64,000 nt of DNA, taken from positions 1 to 64,000 of the forward strand of contig NZ_CANMTQ010000010.1 in assembly GCF_947500835.1 (NCBI RefSeq), read 5' to 3'. Under the pieces are notes generated by a model, which made no database searches, was not told the origin of the DNA, and saw only the letters and a program-made list of their open reading frames with translations. Both the position numbers and the translations under genes were made by a program. This DNA is from an uncultured Halomonas sp. (GTDB lineage Bacteria > Pseudomonadota > Gammaproteobacteria > Pseudomonadales > Halomonadaceae). Positions 45,499-53,252 of the stretch are shown here, piece after piece (positions within the stretch are counted from its first letter, which is position 1; each line of letters starts with the position of its first letter).

Positions 45499-45540
45499 TC
45501 GTTACCGTTTAAGCCCTGTTGACGAGAAAGAGCATTCAAT

Positions 45541-46263
45541 ATGAAAGATAGCACTCGGCGCTTCGTGGAGCGCGACCGCAACTGGCATCCACCCCCCTAT
45601 GCACCGGGCTACAAAACCTCCGTGGCCCGTTCGCCGCGCCAGACATTGGTCAGCATGCAGCACCCAACCATTTCCGAGCTGACAGGTCCCGATTTTCGCG
45701 AACTGCGCATGGGGGTCCATGACAACGATCTGCTGATGAACTTCACCCAGGGCAGCGGCTTGCCGGTAGGGGAACGCATGATCTTGTTCGGTCGCGTGGT
45801 CGATCAGTTTGGCAAGCCGGTACCTCATTCCCTGGTGGAAATGTGGCAGGCCAACGCCGGTGGTCGTTATCGCCACAGGAACGACAACTACCTGGCGCCG
45901 CTCGATCCCAATTTTGGTGGCGTTGGCCGTTGCCTGACAGACGAACAGGGCTGGTATAGTTTCCGCACCATCAAGCCCGGCCCTTATCCCTGGTCCAACG
46001 ACGTGAACAGCTGGCGGCCCTCGCACATTCATGTCTCGGTGATGGGGCCTGCGATCTCCACGCGGCTGATCACCCAGATGTATTTCGAGGGTGATCCGCT
46101 GATCCCGAAATGCCCCATCGTGCATACCTTGAACGACCCGGACGCGGTCGAGACCATGATTGGCCGGCTGGACATGGCCCACAGCAATCCTATGGATAGC
46201 CTCGCCTACCGCTTCGATCTGGTGGTGCGCGGCGAGCTGCAGACCTATTTTGAAAATCAATGA
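45541..46263 (+). CDS. pcaH: Protocatechuate 3,4-dioxygenase beta subunit
   Basis: A 240-residue subunit with the Fe(III) site: Tyr110 (GGRYRHR), Tyr149 (GPYPW), His162 and His164 (SHIHVS), two residues off the P. putida numbering. It opens the ring of protocatechuate between the hydroxyls to 3-carboxymuconate. The N-terminal stretch [20 protein letters not shown] is a family mark. It lies 42 bp after pcaL and just before its partner pcaG. Confidence 0.97.
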   Translation: MKDSTRRFVERDRNWHPPPYAPGYKTSVARSPRQTLVSMQHPTISELTGPDFRELRMGVHDNDLLMNFTQGSGLPVGERMILFGRVVDQFGKPVPHSLVEMWQANAGGRYRHRNDNYLAPLDPNFGGVGRCLTDEQGWYSFRTIKPGPYPWSNDVNSWRPSHIHVSVMGPAISTRLITQMYFEGDPLIPKCPIVHTLNDPDAVETMIGRLDMAHSNPMDSLAYRFDLVVRGELQTYFENQ

Positions 46264-46298
46264 GTTCGGTTCGAGAATCAATGATGGGGAACGACAAC

Positions 46299-46988
46299 AT
46301 GCAACCCAATACCCAACCCTGCGACACCTTGTTGCTGCGCGAGACCGCCTCCCAGACTGCCGGCCCCTACGTGCACATCGGCCTGGCGCTGGCCGCCGCG
46401 GGTAACCCGACCCGGGATGAAGAAATCTGGAACGAGATGGCCAAGGACGATGCCGAAGGCGAGCACATCGAGGTGGTCGGCACCGTCATTGACGGCAACG
46501 GCGATCTGGTACGCGACGCCTTCATCGAGGCTTGGCAGGCGGACAGCCAAGGGATCTACCAGCGCGAATTCGATCTTGAGAAGCCCTTCAACAGCTTTGG
46601 GCGCACCGCCACTACCTTTGAGCACGGCAGCGAGTGGACGCTGAAAACCATCAAGCCTGGCCCGGTCGCGGTCGATGCCATCGATCAGGAACATGGCGCC
46701 ATTGACGACAAGGATTCCTACCTGGCCAGCGAGCGCAGTGCCAAGGTAATGGCGCCGCATATCAGCCTGTCGATCTTCGCCAGGGGAATCAATATCCATC
46801 TGCAGACCCGGCTCTACTTCGAGGATGAAACCGAAGCCAATGCCCAATGCCCGGTACTCTCACGCATCGAGTCTCAGGCGCGTCGCCAGACCCTGATCGC
46901 CAAGCGCGAGGAAACCGACGGCAGGGCGCGCTATCGCCTGAATATCCGCTTGCAGGGTGACGACGAGACGGTGTTCTTTGATTTTTAA
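46299..46988 (+). CDS. pcaG: Protocatechuate 3,4-dioxygenase alpha subunit
   Basis: A subunit of 229 residues from the chosen start at 46299 (MQPNTQPCDTLLLRE), which has GGGGA nine bases upstream. In-frame ATGs at 46260, 46281 and 46284 also exist, in a stretch where gaRaatcaatga occurs twice (46252-46263 and 46273-46284). The family start TASQTAGPYVHIGLA and EAWQADSQGIYQREFD are present. It lacks the iron ligands of PcaH, as alpha subunits do, and forms the substrate pocket with PcaH. Confidence 0.94.
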   Translation: MQPNTQPCDTLLLRETASQTAGPYVHIGLALAAAGNPTRDEEIWNEMAKDDAEGEHIEVVGTVIDGNGDLVRDAFIEAWQADSQGIYQREFDLEKPFNSFGRTATTFEHGSEWTLKTIKPGPVAVDAIDQEHGAIDDKDSYLASERSAKVMAPHISLSIFARGINIHLQTRLYFEDETEANAQCPVLSRIESQARRQTLIAKREETDGRARYRLNIRLQGDDETVFFDF

Positions 46989-47130
46989 GCGTGTCGGCTC
47001 GACAGATGGCGGTCTTTGGAACTTAACTATCAAAGGCTCGATTAGGTTGTTTAACTACATTCAAACTTTTTGAAGGGGGTGTGGGGATAGGATATAAACG
47101 CTTGGTAAGTGTTTGAATTATAATAATAAA

Positions 47131-47220
47131 TGGCGGAGGGACAGGGATTCGAACCCTGGAAGGGCGTTAACCCTTGCCGGTTTTCAAGACCGGTGCATTC
47201 AACCGCTCTGCCATCCCTCC
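47131..47220 (-). tRNA. tRNA-Ser (anticodon UGA)
   Basis: A 90-base type II tRNA on the minus strand, from GGAGGGATGGCAGAGCGG to an encoded CCA. The acceptor stem GGAGGGA pairs with TCCCTCC, the anticodon loop is CTTGAAA with TGA as anticodon, a long variable arm is present (GCAAGGGTTAACGCCCTTCC) and the T-arm has GGTTCGAATCC. It reads the serine codons UCA and UCG. Confidence 0.97.
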
Positions 47221-47373
47221 GGCTCACGGCGCTAGATACTACCAATTTTAGCTGGTTCGTCAAGAACCTTGGCAATAAGAAGGCCGGATCTCATGGTTTC
47301 AGCTAGCCTGGGATGACAGGATATTCTGTATCAATACCCCAAGACGATCGGCTTATTTTGCGGAGGTAAAGTC

Positions 47374-47667
47374 ATGTCAGACAACATTACCCGGGTACCT
47401 GTAGAAAAGGTCCATGGCCTTCAACTCGCGGATTTGCATGTCGTAGGCGCCGTAGGTCGCCACGATGATTCTCACCGCTACATCGAGTTGATGAACGACC
47501 CTCAATACATGCCACTCGACGGAACCGGTGGCGTCGGCGAGACATCCAGTTTGCTGCTGGTCGAAGTCGATGATCCAAACGATCCGGAATGCTTGCGTAA
47601 TGCGATAGATCTCTTGATGGAGCATGAGTATTTCGAGCAGCGTCATCATCACTTCAAGCAGTACTAG
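47374..47667 (+). CDS. Small acidic protein of unknown function
   Basis: A 97-residue protein, acidic and histidine-rich at the end (EHEYFEQRHHHFKQY). It has no signal peptide, no membrane helix and no motif I recognise. Support for its reality is a good ribosome site (GGAGG nine bases before ATG) and a balanced, gene-like composition. It stands alone between the tRNA and another small gene. Confidence 0.65.
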   Translation: MSDNITRVPVEKVHGLQLADLHVVGAVGRHDDSHRYIELMNDPQYMPLDGTGGVGETSSLLLVEVDDPNDPECLRNAIDLLMEHEYFEQRHHHFKQY

Positions 47668-47801
47668 ATGATAGGCTGCAACAATCCCCTCCACGACGCT
47701 AAGCATGACCGGCTTCAGCCCGCTCGAAGCCTTGCTTGACATGACTGCTATCATCATCGACGGTTGATTCAGTCCATTTAGAAAACGCATAGGAGCACGA
47801 C

Positions 47802-48077
47802 ATGGAAATCACGATCCTCAACACCGGTGAAGACAACGACGACTTTCATAGTCTGGCTGCAGGAGAGCAGGGCTCGACCTTACGCAAAGCCGGCAAGGAC
47901 TATATCGGTAGCAAGAATCTCTCGGAAAACCAGCTGCGAGACATGCAGCAGAACGATGAACAGGCGTTCAAGCAGCTGGAAGAGGAGATGACCCGACACG
48001 CCATGGAAGTGACCAATGTGCCGCACAACGTCTCAATCGCGCTGCGTCTGAATCTCGAAGGAACCATGCAGCCCTGA
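47802..48077 (+). CDS. Small hydrophilic protein of unknown function
   Basis: A 91-residue, charged, probably helical protein (LSENQLRDMQQNDEQAFKQLEEEMTRHAMEV in the middle). It has no cysteine and no signal peptide. AGGAG lies about eight bases before the ATG, and a hairpin terminator follows 30 bp after the stop, so it looks like a real single-gene unit. I do not recognise the family. Confidence 0.65.
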   Translation: MEITILNTGEDNDDFHSLAAGEQGSTLRKAGKDYIGSKNLSENQLRDMQQNDEQAFKQLEEEMTRHAMEVTNVPHNVSIALRLNLEGTMQP

Positions 48078-48107
48078 ACCTGATTGGAAAGTATGAGACA
48101 AATTTGA

Positions 48108-48135
48108 AGAACCTCGCTTTGCGAGGTTCTTTGCC
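48108..48135 (+). terminator. Rho-independent terminator
   Basis: AGAACCTCGC-TTT-GCGAGGTTCT (48108-48130) is a perfect 10-bp stem followed by TTG, just after the small gene ending at 48077. The T-run is short. Confidence 0.75.
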
Positions 48136-48245
48136 ATGACAAACCGTTCAAGCAGCAAGCGTTGACGTACGGGCGCTTGCACAGGGAACGATCTGCCGGC
48201 ATTCTTGGTCTATTGTTCGTATCCCAACCTCTAGGAGCTTACTCC

Positions 48246-48917
48246 ATGGCTTATCAGCAGTCGTCGCATGTGACTGAGCGTCAGACTAGCGCGGTCAGTA
48301 CCAATAAGGTTCTGCGTAATACCTATATGCTTCTGGCAATGACCCTGCTCTTCTCGGCGGTCACTGCGGGAGTTGCCATGGCCATGGGCGTTGGCCAGAT
48401 GAACATTTTCGTGTTCTTCATCGGCGCCTACGGTCTGATGTTCCTGGTCCATAAGACCGCCAACTCCGCGATGGGCCTGTTGGCCACCTTCGCCTTCACT
48501 GGCTTTATGGGTTTCACGCTAGGTCCAATACTCAGTCTCTATCTGTCGATACCCAACGGGGCGCAGCTGGTCATGACGGCGCTTGCCATGACTGGGGCGA
48601 CCTTCCTCGGTCTATCTGCTGTTGCGCTGATCACCAAGAAAGACTTCAGCTTCCTGAGCAATTTCCTGTTGGCAGGGGCCATCGTATTGATCTTGGCCAT
48701 GGTCGTGGCGATGATCTTCAATATCTCTGCGCTGGCCTTGGCGGTTTCCGCTGGTTTCGTATTGTTCTCCTCTGCAGTGATTCTGTACCAGACCAGTGAA
48801 ATCGTGCATAGAGCAGGCGAGACCAACTATATCCTGGCCGCCGTCACGCTTTATGTTTCGATCTACAATCTGTTCATTAGCCTCTTGTCCATCCTGGGTG
48901 TGATGAATAACGATTGA
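48246..48917 (+). CDS. Bax inhibitor-1/YccA family membrane protein
   Basis: A 223-residue protein with seven predicted membrane helices starting near residue 28 (YMLLAMTLLFSAVTAGVAMAM). The BI-1 family loop with ATFAFTGFMGFTLGPILSLYL and the C-terminal TLYVSIYNLFISLLSIL are present. BI-1 proteins are pH-sensitive leak channels or modulators of membrane proteases such as FtsH in bacteria (family knowledge). The start at 48246 has AGGAG upstream. It is often found beside tusD in gammaproteobacteria, as here. Confidence 0.9.
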   Translation: MAYQQSSHVTERQTSAVSTNKVLRNTYMLLAMTLLFSAVTAGVAMAMGVGQMNIFVFFIGAYGLMFLVHKTANSAMGLLATFAFTGFMGFTLGPILSLYLSIPNGAQLVMTALAMTGATFLGLSAVALITKKDFSFLSNFLLAGAIVLILAMVVAMIFNISALALAVSAGFVLFSSAVILYQTSEIVHRAGETNYILAAVTLYVSIYNLFISLLSILGVMNND

Positions 48918-48942
48918 TCGATCGATAGTGGTTGTTCCAAGA

Positions 48943-48975
48943 GGCCCCGCCTATCAAGGCGGGGCCGCTTTATTT
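48943..48975 (+). terminator. Rho-independent terminator after the BI-1 gene
   Basis: GGCCCCGCC-TATCAA-GGCGGGGCC (48943-48966) is a perfect 9-bp stem, followed by GCTTTATTTT. Confidence 0.88.
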
Positions 48976-49005
48976 TGAACTTGTCGTGGTGGAGCATTGT
49001 AGGCC

Positions 49006-49398
49006 ATGCGCTATGCACTACTTGTCCAAGGCGCCCCGTACAGTCATCAGGCGGCGCACTCGGCACTGAGATTTGCATCGGCATTGATCGATCGAGGCCA
49101 TCGACTCGAAACGGTGTTTTTCTATCATGATGGTATCTACAACGCTCAGCGGCTGGCGACGCCACCTCAGGATGAGCCACATTTGATCGAGGCCTGGCAG
49201 CGCCTGCATCATGAGCAGGGCACCGCGCTGTTGGTCTGTGTTGCCGCTGCATTGAAGCGTGGTGTAATCGATGAGCGTGAATCGCAACGCCATGGCAAAC
49301 AGGGCCATAGCCTCGCAGCATCTTTTGAGCTCACGGGCGTGGGTCAACTAATTGAAGCCGCAATGACCCACGATCGACTGGTGACCTTTTCACCCTAG
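49006..49398 (+). CDS. tusD: Sulfur-relay protein TusD
   Basis: A 130-residue DsrE-like protein. The active cysteine is Cys78 in LLVCVAAALKRGV, the same position as in E. coli. TusBCD accepts persulfide from TusA and passes it to TusE for 2-thiouridine formation in tRNA. Start MRYALLVQGAPYSHQAAHSALRFA is the family pattern. tusC follows after 10 bp. Confidence 0.95.
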   Translation: MRYALLVQGAPYSHQAAHSALRFASALIDRGHRLETVFFYHDGIYNAQRLATPPQDEPHLIEAWQRLHHEQGTALLVCVAAALKRGVIDERESQRHGKQGHSLAASFELTGVGQLIEAAMTHDRLVTFSP

Positions 49399-49408
49399 GG
49401 TGTGTTGA

Positions 49409-49783
49409 ATGAATAATGCGGATTCGACTACCGCCCTGCTTGTCGTGCTGCGCCACGCTCCTCACGGCAGTAGCTGGTTGCGAGAGGGGCTTGATGTAGC
49501 ACTGGTAGGGGCTGCCTTTGGTCAAACGGTTGACCTGTTGTTTCTGGGTGATGGCGTCCAGGCGCTCATCAAGGGCCAGCAACAAGGGCCGCTGGGCCAG
49601 AAGGGGACCCATCCGACCTTGGATATGCTTGCCATGTACGATATAGAGACGTTACTTGTCGACGTCGAATCTCTTGCGCAGCGTGGCTTGACCGAAGCGG
49701 ACTTACAGCTACCCGTGACCTTGATTACTGCTTCGCAATTACCCCATCTTTTCGCTCAACATACCCCAGTGTTCAATTTCTAG
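49409..49783 (+). CDS. tusC: Sulfur-relay protein TusC
   Basis: A 124-residue DsrF-like protein (VLRHAPHGSSWLREGLDVALVGAAFGQTVDLLFLGDGVQAL). It lacks the active cysteine, as TusC proteins do, and forms the TusBCD hexamer. It is placed between tusD and tusB. The stop at 49783 is followed by an 80-bp gap before tusB. Confidence 0.93.
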   Translation: MNNADSTTALLVVLRHAPHGSSWLREGLDVALVGAAFGQTVDLLFLGDGVQALIKGQQQGPLGQKGTHPTLDMLAMYDIETLLVDVESLAQRGLTEADLQLPVTLITASQLPHLFAQHTPVFNF

Positions 49784-49863
49784 TGTTTTGGTATCACGCC
49801 CTGAGGAGTAGTTGTCGGGTGAAAAAGTCGATGAAAAAATTTTAGCGTAAGGAACAATTGCTG

Positions 49864-50154
49864 ATGCAGCTGCACTTGCTCAATCGCTCTGTGGCTTCGA
49901 GTCATGTGTATCGAGACGCACTACGGGCCATGAGTGACGACGATTACCTGCTACTGATCGAGGATGGCGTCTATGGGGCCGTAGCGCCCCTGGTCGAGCA
50001 TTTCTCTTCGATTGCCGGGCGCCTTTTTGCACTGCGCGAGGATCTGGAGTCTCGGGGCCTGGAAGGGCGATGCGCCGAATCCGTCATCGTGGTGGATACG
50101 GAAGGGTTCGTGCAGCTGACCGAAGAAACCGAGCGGACGGTGAGCTGGTTCTAA
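49864..50154 (+). CDS. tusB: Sulfur-relay protein TusB
   Basis: A 96-residue DsrH-like protein starting MQLHLLNRSVASS, with LLIEDGVYGA as the common core. The ATG at 49864 has AAGGA about nine bases upstream; a TTG two codons earlier is less likely. Its stop overlaps the tusE start by one base. Confidence 0.9.
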   Translation: MQLHLLNRSVASSHVYRDALRAMSDDDYLLLIEDGVYGAVAPLVEHFSSIAGRLFALREDLESRGLEGRCAESVIVVDTEGFVQLTEETERTVSWF

Positions 50155-50507
50155 TGACGACCGCAATGACTGCACGCTGCCTGTTAGTCGAGGATCGGGA
50201 AATCGCCCTGGACCCGGAAGGCTACCTGGTAAATCTTTCGGATTGGACGCCGGCAGTGGCCGAAGCGCTGGCAAGTGAGGAAGGGCGTGTGCTGACTCTC
50301 GAGCATTGGGAGGTCATCGATGTGTTGCGTGATTTCTATACGCGCTTCGAGATGGCGCCGGCCATGCGCCCGCTGGTCAAGGCGGTAGGGCAGGCTCTAG
50401 GACCAGAGAAGGGCAAGTCTTTGCATCTAATGAAGCTGTTTCCCGAAAGCCCGGCCAAGGTCGGTGCCAGGCTGGCAGGGTTGCCCAAGCCGACCAATTG
50501 TCTATGA
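50154..50507 (+). CDS. tusE: Sulfur-relay protein TusE
   Basis: A 117-residue DsrC-like protein. The family pieces are DPEGYLVNLSDWTPAVAEALA, LTLEHWEVIDVLRDFYTRFE and a C-terminal PTNCL, where the penultimate cysteine receives the persulfide from TusD and hands it to MnmA. The start at 50154 overlaps the tusB stop; an ATG four codons later is possible. E. coli encodes tusE elsewhere, but tusBCD-E order is common in related marine bacteria. Confidence 0.93.
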   Translation: MTTAMTARCLLVEDREIALDPEGYLVNLSDWTPAVAEALASEEGRVLTLEHWEVIDVLRDFYTRFEMAPAMRPLVKAVGQALGPEKGKSLHLMKLFPESPAKVGARLAGLPKPTNCL

Positions 50508-50531
50508 GAAACCAGTGATGAGGCGATCACT

Positions 50532-51092
50532 CTGAATTTTCTGGCTCATGCCTGGCTTGCCCGTGGCGGCAACGACGGCTTTCTCTACGGCAATCTGATT
50601 GCCGATGGGGTCAAGGGCAGCGATCTCGGTAACTGGTCGCCGGATATTGCTGCGGGCATACGTCATCACCGGCGGGTGGATGCGGTGGTCGATGCCCATC
50701 CGGTGATTCTCGATGCTCGCGCCAGGGCGCCGAGAGAAGGGCGGCGCTATGTCGGCATTGCCCTGGATCTGGTGTGGGACCATTTTGTTGCCCGCGACCG
50801 CGTAAAAGACAACGCCAATCAAGCCTTGATCCAGCGCTGCTATCGTCTACTCGATGAGCGCCCGGCGCCTGCACGGTTAGAGCGCATGATACCGGTGCTG
50901 GTTGCTCAGGATTGGTTGAACGGCTATGCGGATTTCGGCTTTACCTGTAGTGCGGTAGCAGGGGTGGGCCAGCGATTATCCGGCCCGAACCGTCTGGCGG
51001 AACTCGTGCCATGGCTTGAAGCCAATTACGCTGCCCTTGAAGAAGACTTTGTTCGATTGTGGCCGGAATTGAACCACCGTCTAGGGGTCTAG
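50532..51092 (+). CDS. acpH: Acyl carrier protein phosphodiesterase (AcpH-like), probable CTG start
   Basis: A 186-residue protein if translation begins at CTG 50532. The reading NFLAHAWLARGGNDGFLYGNLIADGVKG, then IAAGIRHHRRVDAVVDAHP matches the AcpH family N-terminus (MNFLAHLHLA in E. coli), with CTG exactly where the methionine should be. Back to the tusE stop there is no in-frame ATG, GTG or TTG. A GAGG lies eight bases before the CTG. The first ordinary start (GTG 50676) would remove the conserved N-terminus. AcpH removes the phosphopantetheine group from acyl carrier protein. A mini-frame ATG AGG CGA TCA CTC TGA ends across the CTG. It ends tail-to-tail with moeA, overlapping by four bases. 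Confidence 0.8.
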   Translation: MNFLAHAWLARGGNDGFLYGNLIADGVKGSDLGNWSPDIAAGIRHHRRVDAVVDAHPVILDARARAPREGRRYVGIALDLVWDHFVARDRVKDNANQALIQRCYRLLDERPAPARLERMIPVLVAQDWLNGYADFGFTCSAVAGVGQRLSGPNRLAELVPWLEANYAALEEDFVRLWPELNHRLGV

Positions 51093-52306
51093 ATCAGCCA
51101 TAGGCACTCGATCATATCGCCTGGCTTGATCGTGCTGTTGGCCTTGATTACCGCCAAGGCGTCTGCATCGATGCAAGACGACAGCACCGCCGAGTTCTGA
51201 TCGTCAAAGGCCTGGGCAACAATTCCGTCAGCACTGAATTCCAGCATGACGCGCATATAATGACGACGCGCCTGAGTGGTGGTCGAAAAACCGCTTCGTG
51301 CATACACGGAAGGCAAACTGGACAAGGCGGGGCAGTCGAGCAGAGCACCGATCAACGGCCGAAGAAAGACCCAAGCCCCTACGAAGCCGGACACCGGGTT
51401 GCCAGGCAGACCCACGAAGCGCGCCTCGCCATTGGCACTGTTCCCAATGCTGCGGGGCAATCGTCCTAGCGCCAACGGTTTACCGGGGCGCATGGCCAAG
51501 CGCCAGAGATCGAGCTGTCCAAGGCTTTCCAGGGCATGCTTGACGTGATCCTCTTCACCAACACTTACGCCCCCGGTCGACACCACTACATCTGCCTGCT
51601 GCGCTGCCTGGCGCAGTGTCTGGCAGGTAGCCTCGAAGTCGTCCGGTATTGATGCGGCCATGACAACATCGGCGCCGAAACGCTCCAGCAGGCGCTTGAG
51701 CATGGGGCGGTTGGAGTTGTAGATCTGACCCGGCGCAAGTGGCGTGCCAGGATCGATGATTTCATCGCCGGTGGAGAGTAGCGCCACCTTTGGCCTGCGC
51801 CGTACTTCCACCTCGGTAACCCCTTGGCCCGCCAGATGGCCCAGCGCCGCAGCCTCCAGCCGGGTTCCTGCGGGCAGTAGCAGGGCGCCACGCTGTACAT
51901 CACGGCCACGCCGGCGAACGTTATCGCCGCTTGGAATATCTGCAGGCATTCGCATGCCGTCAGCGCATTCCTCGACCTTTTCCTGCATGACGACACAATC
52001 GGCACCGGGCGGAATCTCACCGCCGGTAAAGATGCGCGCACAGCTGCCCGGTTCCAATGGCTGCGGTGCATGCCCGGCGGCAACCCGCTGGGAAACGGGC
52101 AGCACCTGACCGGCATCCGCGGCGCGCAGGGCGTAGCCATCCATGGCGCTATTATCCGCTGGCGGAACGTCATGCTGGGCGGTTACGTCTACCGCCAATA
52201 TGCGTCCCGCCGCCTCAGCAGTGTCAATGCGCTCTGCGTTTACAGGGCCAAGTCCGTCGAGCAATGCTTCAAGCGCCGCTTCGACGCTCTGCATCGTTTC
52301 AGCCAT
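51089..52306 (-). CDS. moeA: Molybdopterin molybdenumtransferase MoeA
   Basis: A 405-residue enzyme that inserts molybdate into adenylylated molybdopterin. Motifs are PPADNSAMDGYALRAAD near the N-terminus, RIFTGGEIPPGADCVVMQE, ALLSTGDEI, and in the MPT-binding domain STGGVSVGEEDHVKHAL with LPGNPVSGFV. The start at 52306 has GGGGG before it and lies inside the end of moaB by eight bases. Molybdenum cofactor is needed by the formate dehydrogenase encoded just upstream on the same strand. Confidence 0.95.
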   Translation of the reverse strand: MAETMQSVEAALEALLDGLGPVNAERIDTAEAAGRILAVDVTAQHDVPPADNSAMDGYALRAADAGQVLPVSQRVAAGHAPQPLEPGSCARIFTGGEIPPGADCVVMQEKVEECADGMRMPADIPSGDNVRRRGRDVQRGALLLPAGTRLEAAALGHLAGQGVTEVEVRRRPKVALLSTGDEIIDPGTPLAPGQIYNSNRPMLKRLLERFGADVVMAASIPDDFEATCQTLRQAAQQADVVVSTGGVSVGEEDHVKHALESLGQLDLWRLAMRPGKPLALGRLPRSIGNSANGEARFVGLPGNPVSGFVGAWVFLRPLIGALLDCPALSSLPSVYARSGFSTTTQARRHYMRVMLEFSADGIVAQAFDDQNSAVLSSCIDADALAVIKANSTIKPGDMIECLWLI

Positions 52307-52829
52307 GTTGCCCCCGTCCGGGAATGACCAGATTGGCGAAATTACAGGGCTGATGCCGACTGTCGAGCTGCTCCTTGAGAATGCCGTCCCAGGCGGTGCG
52401 GCAGGCGCCGGTGGAACCGGGCAGGCAGAATATGACGGTAGCGTTGGCAAGACCCCCCAGGCAGCGACTTTGAATCGTCGAGCTGCCGATCTCTTGCCAG
52501 GACAGATGGCGGAACAGTTCACCGAAGCCTTCGATGGTCTTGTCGAGCAGCACACCGACTGCCTCCGGTGTGGAGTCGCGCCCGGTGAAACCGGTACCTC
52601 CGGTGGTCAGGATCACCTGGATACGCTCATCAGCGATCCAGTCGGCGACCACCGCACGGATACGGTAAACGTCGTCGACGACGATGCGCTTGTCGATGGC
52701 GGTGTGCCCAGCCTCCTTCAGGCCTTTGATCAGGGCTTGCCCCGAGCGATCCGTGTCTTCGGTGCGTGTGTCCGAGATCGTCAGCACCGCAATGCTGAGA
52801 GGCACAAAGGTGTCGCGATTAGCGCTCAT
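52299..52829 (-). CDS. moaB: Molybdenum cofactor biosynthesis protein MoaB
   Basis: A 176-residue MogA/MoaB-type adenylyltransferase. LSIAVLTISDTRTEDTDRSG is the family start; ILTTGGTGFTGRDSTPEAV holds the MPT-binding GGTG loop, and IFCLPGSTGACRTAWDGIL closes the fold. The start at 52829 has AAGGAAG upstream and overlaps the stop of the DUF1244 gene (ATGA). It also overlaps moeA by eight bases, so the three genes are coupled. Confidence 0.94.
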   Translation of the reverse strand: MSANRDTFVPLSIAVLTISDTRTEDTDRSGQALIKGLKEAGHTAIDKRIVVDDVYRIRAVVADWIADERIQVILTTGGTGFTGRDSTPEAVGVLLDKTIEGFGELFRHLSWQEIGSSTIQSRCLGGLANATVIFCLPGSTGACRTAWDGILKEQLDSRHQPCNFANLVIPGRGQHG

Positions 52830-53140
52830 GCGTCTTCCTTGTTGCTGTGACGTGCCTTCAGCGCGGCCTGCTGTTCTGCTGTCGCTGGCGTCTGGTACTT
52901 CTCTTTCCACTGCTCATAAGGCATGCCGTAGACGTGTTCCCGAGCGCTATCGTAGTCGAGTTCCGCACCTCGTTCCTCGGCGGCGGTGACCATCCATTTG
53001 GACAGACAGTTGCGACAGAAGTCCGCCAGGATCATCAGGTCGATGTTCTGTACTTCCTTATGAGCATCGAGATGATCGAGCAGACGACGAAAGGTAGCGG
53101 CCTCGATTTCGGTACGGGTGGCATCATCGATATGCTGCAT
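52826..53140 (-). CDS. DUF1244 family protein
   Basis: A 104-residue protein of the DUF1244 family: ATFRRLLDHLDAHKEVQNIDLMILADFCRNCLSKWM, then YDSAREHVYGMPYEQWKEKYQ. The CRNCLSKW segment has two cysteines that could bind metal or be redox active. The function is not known. It leads the moaB-moeA operon with an ATGA overlap, which hints at a link to molybdenum cofactor or to the formate dehydrogenase (inference). Confidence 0.88.
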   Translation of the reverse strand: MQHIDDATRTEIEAATFRRLLDHLDAHKEVQNIDLMILADFCRNCLSKWMVTAAEERGAELDYDSAREHVYGMPYEQWKEKYQTPATAEQQAALKARHSNKEDA

Positions 53141-53180
53141 GTTTCGCTCTCCAGATGGCTGGCAATTGGTCGGATATCAT

Positions 53181-53219
53181 AACAAAAGACACCGCCCCTG
53201 TTGTTGAAAGGACGGTGTC
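53181..53219 (-). terminator. Rho-independent terminator after the formate dehydrogenase operon
   Basis: On the minus strand GACACCGTCC...GGGGCGGTGTC pairs over 53188-53219, followed by TTTTGTT (53187-53181). It lies 34 bp after the gamma-subunit stop and before the DUF1244 gene. Confidence 0.82.
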
Positions 53220-53252
53220 AAAAGAGAACTCGTAGCGTCTCGTTGCGACGAT

